From assembly GCA_965370045.1 (NCBI GenBank), contig CBDUSI010000013.1, positions 1 through 54,060 on the forward strand: DNA of 54,060 nucleotides. The letters run 5' to 3'. This document shows, piece by piece, positions 49,292 to 54,060 of the stretch. The position numbers and the translations under genes were made by a program. The notes below the pieces were generated by a model. That model saw only the letters and a program-made list of their open reading frames with translations. It was not told where the DNA came from and searched no databases. Origin of the DNA: CAZONU01 sp965370045. GTDB lineage: Bacteria; Planctomycetota; SZUA-567; JAKLDR01. Numbering within the stretch: the first letter of the stretch is position 1; the number at the start of each line of letters is the position of its first letter.

Positions 49292-51340
49292 ATGAGACGA
49301 AGCACCGGAGCCCTTCTTGTGATCCTGCTTGCAGCCGGATGCAAGGGCCCGCAGGAGTCAACGTCGCTTCCTGGCGGCCCGCAGCTTCCCAGCGTTTCGG
49401 GCCTGGCCACCGGGAAGTCGGCCGGGCCGGAGGTCATCCGTGGATCGGGCGAAGCAGTGCCGCGCATGGACGTGTCGGTCGACCCCGCGGGGAAAATCAG
49501 CGTCGAAGGCCTGGGCACTCTGCGCGGCTGGCGCGGGGTTGATATGCCGATAGATCGCTGGCCTTCCTCGAAACCGGTTGCCGCGGCGGTGGATAAACTG
49601 GTTGTCAAGGTGAGCGCCCTCACGGATGGGAGCGGAGGGGTCCGCATCAAGCTCGGCAAGCGAACGCTGAAAGGCGCAAAGCAACTGGCCGGACTTCTCA
49701 CTGCGTTGCCGAAGGAGAAGCGTCCCGTCTCGGTGGCCATTGACGCCGCGTCCGGGGTGCCCTTCGGCCCCGTGGCCCGGGTTGTGGCGGCAGTCATGGA
49801 AGCGGGCTTCCAGCCCGAGTTCAGGCCGCCGCGGGGGCCGCGCTCGAAGTGGGCCGATAACGCCTTCCGGAGGCGCCTGGCCGTCGAGGCCGCCAAGCGC
49901 GTCGGGCCGGACGGCCTCTCGAAGCTCGGCGTGCGCATCCGCGCCGACAAGCGCGCGCCTTGGGGCGCCGTGCAGGAAGTCCTCATGGGCTGCATGAACG
50001 CCAAGGTCTGGCGCTTTTCTTTCGGAGCGCTGCGCGGCGGCCGGGAAGTGGTCCTTGGCCGGGTGGGCAGGAAACGGGTAAGGGCAGTTGCCATCGCACG
50101 TGAGACTATCGACTACACGGTGAAGAAGAAGCGCGATGTCTTCAAGAACCCCCGGGTCACCAATCCGCTGGTGGTCCACGAGAAGGTCCCGGTCAGAGAC
50201 CACCTTGAAACCGAGAGCGATATGGACCTCAGGACGGCCCGCGGCTCGGAGGACGCCATCAGCGACATTCCCCTGGGCGGAACCGGAGTGGTCCGCCCTC
50301 CTGCCCCCGCCGACGCCAGGGTCTATGGCTACCAACGCACCGGCGGCTGGCGCAAGAAGACCGTGGCCCGGTTCGGCGGCTCGCCGGCCACTGAGAAGGC
50401 GGTGGAGGAGGCGCTCCGCTGGCTGGCCCGCCACCAGGAGGCCGCCGGGCACTGGTCGGCCAAGAAGTGGGGCGGCGCGGCGGGGAACGACGAGGCCGTC
50501 ACCAGCCTGGCGACGCTGGCCCTGCTGAGCGCGGGCTACACCGAGAAGAGCGGCAAGTACCGCGACAACGTCCGCCGGGCGTTGTCTTGGATGGCCAAGC
50601 AGCAGAAAGCCGACGGCCGCATCGGCACCGACGACCTGACCCACGCGCTGTGCACCCAGACGCTGGCCGAGGCCTACGGCATGACCAAGAACCCCGTGAT
50701 AGGCAGAGCCGCACAGAAAGCCATCGACCGCGCGCTCAAGGCCCAGAAGCCCCGCTCCGGCTGGCCCAAAGCCAAGCCCGACCTGGCCACCACCGCGCAG
50801 TACGCCCTGGCCCTGAAAAGCGCGCGCGTCGCCGGGCTGAAGGTGAACGTCGCCGGCTTCCAGGGGGCGATGGCCTTCTTGAACAAGATCACCGACAAGC
50901 AGGGCCACTGCCGGAACCTGCCGGGAGGCGCCAAGGCCGCGCCGCCGATGACCGCCCGGGGCATGCTCTCGAAGATGTTCATGGGCGTACCCAGTACTGA
51001 CAAGGCCGTGGCCGGCGGCGCGAAGCACCTGCTGACCGCCCTGCCCTCCTGGGGCAAGAAGGGCGCGGGCGTCGACTTCAACTACTGGCACTGGGGAACG
51101 CTGGCTGCCTTCCGGACCGGCAGGCAGCCCTGGAAGAAGTGGAACGAGGCGCTCAAGAAAGCCTTGCTGCTCAACCAGCGCAAGGGCGGGGTCACGGACG
51201 GCTCGGTCAAAGATGTTGCCGGCTCCTGGGGCCCCCCGGCCGGCCCCAAGAGCAAGAAGCTCGGCCGGGCCGGCGCCACGGCATTGGGCGCGCTGTGCCT
51301 GGAGACCTACTACCGCTACCTGCCGATGTACACCAAGTAG
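49292..51340 (+). CDS. Lipoprotein joining ExbD-like segments to an alpha/alpha-toroid domain
   Basis: The 682-residue protein has a lipoprotein signal (GALLVILLAAGC) and GGAG before the ATG. Two segments near 100-250 look like the periplasmic fold of ExbD/TolR: VSVAIDAASGVPFGPVARVVAAVMEAGF and VRIRADKRAPWGAVQEVLMGCMNA. A linker has the motif SDIPLGGTGV, as in the toroid protein at 8906. The C-terminal 320 residues are toroid repeats (ALRWLARHQEAAGHW, YRDNVRRALSWM, LAEAYGMTKNP). Normally ExbD and toroid proteins are separate genes near each other in Planctomycetota; here they are in one chain. It may sense or transmit force from a proton motor, which is inference. Confidence 0.75.
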   Translation: MRRSTGALLVILLAAGCKGPQESTSLPGGPQLPSVSGLATGKSAGPEVIRGSGEAVPRMDVSVDPAGKISVEGLGTLRGWRGVDMPIDRWPSSKPVAAAVDKLVVKVSALTDGSGGVRIKLGKRTLKGAKQLAGLLTALPKEKRPVSVAIDAASGVPFGPVARVVAAVMEAGFQPEFRPPRGPRSKWADNAFRRRLAVEAAKRVGPDGLSKLGVRIRADKRAPWGAVQEVLMGCMNAKVWRFSFGALRGGREVVLGRVGRKRVRAVAIARETIDYTVKKKRDVFKNPRVTNPLVVHEKVPVRDHLETESDMDLRTARGSEDAISDIPLGGTGVVRPPAPADARVYGYQRTGGWRKKTVARFGGSPATEKAVEEALRWLARHQEAAGHWSAKKWGGAAGNDEAVTSLATLALLSAGYTEKSGKYRDNVRRALSWMAKQQKADGRIGTDDLTHALCTQTLAEAYGMTKNPVIGRAAQKAIDRALKAQKPRSGWPKAKPDLATTAQYALALKSARVAGLKVNVAGFQGAMAFLNKITDKQGHCRNLPGGAKAAPPMTARGMLSKMFMGVPSTDKAVAGGAKHLLTALPSWGKKGAGVDFNYWHWGTLAAFRTGRQPWKKWNEALKKALLLNQRKGGVTDGSVKDVAGSWGPPAGPKSKKLGRAGATALGALCLETYYRYLPMYTK

Positions 51341-51355
51341 CCGAGGGGAACAAAC

Positions 51356-51916
51356 ATGGAAGCCATGAAGGCCATCTTCGAGCGCCGCAGCATCCGGGTC
51401 TTCGAGCAGAAGCCGATAGCCGAGAAGGACCTTCGCGAGATCGTCCGCGCCGGGACCTTCGCGGCCTCCGGGGGCAATCGCCAGAAGTGGCGCTTCGTCG
51501 GCGTCCTCGACGCGGAGAAGACCGCCGCGACCACCGCGACCCTGGGGTGGCTCAACGGCTGGGAGCCGGGCGAGGGTCAGGGGCCGGCGGCGCACGCGGT
51601 GATCCTGGCGCCGGCCGACGCTTCGACGAGCATTCTGTCAGACTGCGCCGCCGCCGCGCAGAACATGCTGCTGGCGGCTCACGACATGGGCATCGGCTCC
51701 TGCTGGTTCGGATCGGTGAAACGTGAAAGGCTCGCCGAGGTGCTGGGCATCCCTTCCGAGTGGCAGATATTCGCTGTTATCGCGTTAGGCTACCCCGGCG
51801 AGGAAGCCGGCGTCGTCGAGGGCCAGGACGTCAAGGTGAAGCGCGACGGGTCCGGCAAGGTGCTGGTCCCCAAGAAGCCGCTGGAGTCGGTCACCTCCTG
51901 GGACGCTTTCGGGTGA
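51356..51916 (+). CDS. Nitroreductase-family flavoprotein
   Basis: The 186-residue protein has the typical start IFERRSIRVFEQKPI and FAASGGNRQKWRFV (FMN-binding Arg/Ser region), then AAQNMLLAAHDMGIGSCWFGS and VIALGYPGEE. Enzymes of this group use NAD(P)H and FMN to reduce nitro, quinone or related compounds; the natural substrate is unknown. It starts 15 bases after the toroid lipoprotein gene and may be read from the same transcript. Confidence 0.9.
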   Translation: MEAMKAIFERRSIRVFEQKPIAEKDLREIVRAGTFAASGGNRQKWRFVGVLDAEKTAATTATLGWLNGWEPGEGQGPAAHAVILAPADASTSILSDCAAAAQNMLLAAHDMGIGSCWFGSVKRERLAEVLGIPSEWQIFAVIALGYPGEEAGVVEGQDVKVKRDGSGKVLVPKKPLESVTSWDAFG

Positions 51917-51987
51917 CCGGTCGCAGGCAGCGGGGTTTTTTCTCAGAAGGTACCCCTGACCCGCTTCGACGGGAAGGAACCTCGAAC

Positions 51988-54009
51988 ATGAACGTGAAAT
52001 TCATCGCCGCCAGCCTGCTGCTCTGCGCCGCCACCTGGATCGGAGGGCCCGCCAGGGGACTCGCCGGGCAGCCCGTCGAAGTCCCGGCCGAAAGACCCAA
52101 AGTCCCGCCCGCCGGACACCACTGGAAGCAGTGCAAGATGGTCAACCAGTGGTGGAAGGAGGGCACCTGCGCCGGCAACGTCGGCGACTGGTACGACAAC
52201 CGCGACGGCGGGCACTCCCCGCTGCGCATTGCCAAGTACTTCCCGCAAATGAAGAAAATCTCCAGTGCCGGGAAAGGCAGGCGCGGTCACTGGGGTCTGG
52301 CGCGCAGGCTGTATCCCAATGTGACCATCGGCAACTCCTCCACCTCGGCGCAGCCCCTGCGGGGCGGCAGCAACCCGCGACACTGTTACGTTTCCGGTCG
52401 GGGCGTTTCTTTCCTGTATCAGCAGTATCGGGGCAATAACCTCTTCGTCTATCCCGAGCATCGCGACTACGATCCCGGCCACAACCAGCGCCAGGGGTTC
52501 GGGGACCTCTACCCCACCAACACCCCGTACCTGATAATCTCGCAGGGCTCCTCGGGCTCGGACCTGGCCTTCCTGCGAGCCATGGCTCACACCCTGGCCT
52601 CCTTCCGCGTGGACGTCAAGAAGAAGCTGATCGACGAGAAGCTGCTGATGCCCACCCTCCAGCAGATCTTCCGGACCAGCAACAAGATGGTCGCGAAGCC
52701 CGAGGACTACCTGACCGGCAAGGCCCACCCCACCGTCTTCAGCGGCCGGCGCATCGACGAGATCAAGATGATCACCGCCGCGCACGACATGAAGATCGAG
52801 ACAATCCCGCCCATGATCCAGCTGGAGGTGGTCAGCGAGAGCTTCTCCGCCGGCGGCCGGGGCGTAAGGTCCGAGAAGCTGGCCGACACGCCCGCGGTCA
52901 TCGCCCGGGTGCACCGCACGCCGGATTACCGGAAGAAGATCGTGGTCAGCGCCAAGAAGAGCTTCGACATGAACAAGAAGCCCCTCAAGTACCACTGGGC
53001 GGTGCTGCACGGCGACGAGAAGAAGATCGAGATCAAGACCCGGGAGGGCGGCGCGGTCGCGGAGATAACCGTGCCCTACCACGACCGCCGGCCGGTGGTC
53101 CCCGGCTCGAAGATGGAAGGCACCAGAGTGGACATTGGTGTGTTCGTGCATAACGGCACCTCTTACTCCGCGCCCGGCTTCGTGACCGTCTTCTACCTGG
53201 ATACCGAGGCCCGCACCTACGACGAGAAGGGACGCCTGCTGGACATCTACCGGGCCGCCGGGGACACCACCATCGGCCGGCCCGGCAGCTACCCGTCGCA
53301 GCTGATCAGCGACAGGTACGACATCCGCGACTGGCCGGCGCTGTTCGCGCTGCTCAAGAAGGACGCGCAGGGCTTCGCGGCGGCGCTCCTCAGGAAGCAG
53401 CTGAAGCCCGATGCGCTGGCGGTCATCGCCAAGGCCGCCGACGTCTTCAAGCCGGAGGACATGAAGAAGCTCGCGTCCAAGGACAAGGCCATACGCAAGG
53501 AACAGCGGACGATCCGCGACCGGCTGGGCAAGGCGCTGACCGCCAAGGACCCGGCGCTGAAGGCCTCCGCGAAGGACCTGGCCGAAAGCGCGCTTAACGC
53601 GATCAGGAGCGACCATAATCTCTACTTCGCGAACGCCAAGGAAATTGACGCTCTGGCCGCGGCCTGCGCCGACCAGAAGGCCAAGGCCGCCTTCCTGGCC
53701 GCCAAGGCCAAGATCGCGGCCATCGGCATCTTCAAGGGCGGCAAGCTCGCGTCGATCTTCCCCGGCCACAAGGGACTGACCAAGTACGAGGCCTACCAGG
53801 TGAAGCTCCTCAACCTGACGATAATGAAGAACCTGCTCTACTCGAAGTTCCTGACGTTCTCCGGTTCGAAGAACTACGTGGACCACCGCGTGGGCCGGCC
53901 GAGCCCCTGGCGCGACGTGTACCGCTGCGACGCCTCGGGCCGGATAGTCGGCTGGACGCGCTACGACGACGGGGCGCCCGGCAAGTACGTCGTCAAAGAG
54001 CGCCACTAG
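51988..54009 (+). CDS. Large secreted protein of unknown family
   Basis: The 673-residue protein has a signal peptide (NVKFIAASLLLCAATWIGG) and GGGAAGGAA before the ATG. The N-terminal 120 residues are Trp/Gly-rich (NQWWKEGTCAGNVGDWYDN). The central part includes LIISQGSSGSDLAFLRAMAHTLASF and beta-rich segments (HWAVLHGDEKKIEI). The C-terminal half is helical, Ala/Lys-rich, ending with a GRIVGWTRYDDG unit. No family was recognised. The many aromatic N-terminal residues suggest carbohydrate binding, which is only a suggestion. Confidence 0.7.
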   Translation: MNVKFIAASLLLCAATWIGGPARGLAGQPVEVPAERPKVPPAGHHWKQCKMVNQWWKEGTCAGNVGDWYDNRDGGHSPLRIAKYFPQMKKISSAGKGRRGHWGLARRLYPNVTIGNSSTSAQPLRGGSNPRHCYVSGRGVSFLYQQYRGNNLFVYPEHRDYDPGHNQRQGFGDLYPTNTPYLIISQGSSGSDLAFLRAMAHTLASFRVDVKKKLIDEKLLMPTLQQIFRTSNKMVAKPEDYLTGKAHPTVFSGRRIDEIKMITAAHDMKIETIPPMIQLEVVSESFSAGGRGVRSEKLADTPAVIARVHRTPDYRKKIVVSAKKSFDMNKKPLKYHWAVLHGDEKKIEIKTREGGAVAEITVPYHDRRPVVPGSKMEGTRVDIGVFVHNGTSYSAPGFVTVFYLDTEARTYDEKGRLLDIYRAAGDTTIGRPGSYPSQLISDRYDIRDWPALFALLKKDAQGFAAALLRKQLKPDALAVIAKAADVFKPEDMKKLASKDKAIRKEQRTIRDRLGKALTAKDPALKASAKDLAESALNAIRSDHNLYFANAKEIDALAAACADQKAKAAFLAAKAKIAAIGIFKGGKLASIFPGHKGLTKYEAYQVKLLNLTIMKNLLYSKFLTFSGSKNYVDHRVGRPSPWRDVYRCDASGRIVGWTRYDDGAPGKYVVKERH

Positions 54010-54060
54010 CAGGCCGTTGAAAAATGGGGCGTCGTGACGACAGGCGCTCCCGAGCGATGC
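54010..54060. other. Window edge with an IS-end-like word
   Basis: AGGCCGTTGAAAAA just after the last stop resembles terminal sequences seen beside some insertion elements, but the window ends before any transposase could be seen. Confidence 0.2.

Noticed and set aside
54010..54060. An insertion sequence end
   Set aside because: Only a short word is visible at the window edge; no transposase or second end can be examined.

Overview
This 54 kb window is GC-rich, densely coded DNA with short or overlapping gene junctions (many ATGA or GTGA start/stop overlaps). It probably comes from an uncultured bacterium of the Planctomycetota or a related group. That is an inference from the protein repertoire: two secreted alpha/alpha-toroid (prenyltransferase/squalene-oxidase repeat) proteins, very large secreted enzymes with NPCBM-like tails, a PrkA-type kinase, a PEGA lipoprotein, a TPR/metallopeptidase-like giant, a SWIB domain on a histone H1-like tail, and many short degenerate intergenic repeats. 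No rRNA, CRISPR array or complete insertion sequence was seen. One tRNA gene with a CAU anticodon is present. Several sigma70-type promoters can be read by eye (TTGACC or TTGACA, 16-17 bp, TATGCT-like), so operon limits can be proposed.

Layout. 0-3.4 kb: a PrkA-like kinase and a STAS protein in one operon, then an HNH nuclease. 3.7-7.8 kb: four small proteins (two clearly membrane proteins, one of them with a PH-like domain) behind a near-perfect sigma54 promoter, divergent from a PspF/NtrC-type sigma54 activator that has a degenerate receiver domain. A persulfide-dioxygenase-like MBL/rhodanese/DUF2892 protein follows the activator. 7.9-10.8 kb: a SUFU-domain protein, a toroid protein and a hidden 31-residue single-pass membrane peptide. 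10.9-15.3 kb: the tRNA and a sulfate activation cluster (cysQ, cysNC, cysD). 15.3-19.7 kb: cobO, a TPR/gluzincin giant and the SWIB protein. 19.9-24.9 kb: a four-gene operon of glycerate kinase, DUF2062, a radical SAM/methyltransferase fusion and a secreted protein.

24.9-33.5 kb: a reverse-strand run behind a good promoter, comprising a YfcE-like phosphodiesterase, a PEGA lipoprotein, a tiny Cys-rich Fe-S-like peptide, two alpha/beta hydrolases, a caspase-like membrane protein and a 1480-residue glycosidase-esterase-NPCBM enzyme. 33.7-38.0 kb: an RND efflux pump and its adaptor, with a perfect 18-bp TetR-type palindrome at the promoter. 38.1-43.7 kb: an aspartic protease/PDZ/ankyrin protein, and a three-gene set for N-acetylhexosamine activation (nucleotidyltransferase, NahK-like kinase, epimerase). 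43.8-46.4 kb: two bicistronic units that share a duplicated promoter, leader and N-terminus but have unrelated C-termini. 46.5-54 kb: a possible acquired gene with an in-frame repeat insertion, an M50 site-2-type protease, a lipoprotein joining ExbD-like segments to a toroid domain, a nitroreductase and a large secreted protein of unknown family.

The best candidates for undescribed biology are the sigma54-controlled small membrane-protein locus at 3.7-6.4 kb, the radical SAM/methyltransferase operon, the caspase-like gene in the hydrolase operon, and the duplicated leader modules at 43.8-46.4 kb. All functional statements come from reading motifs in the sequence. No database search was run.
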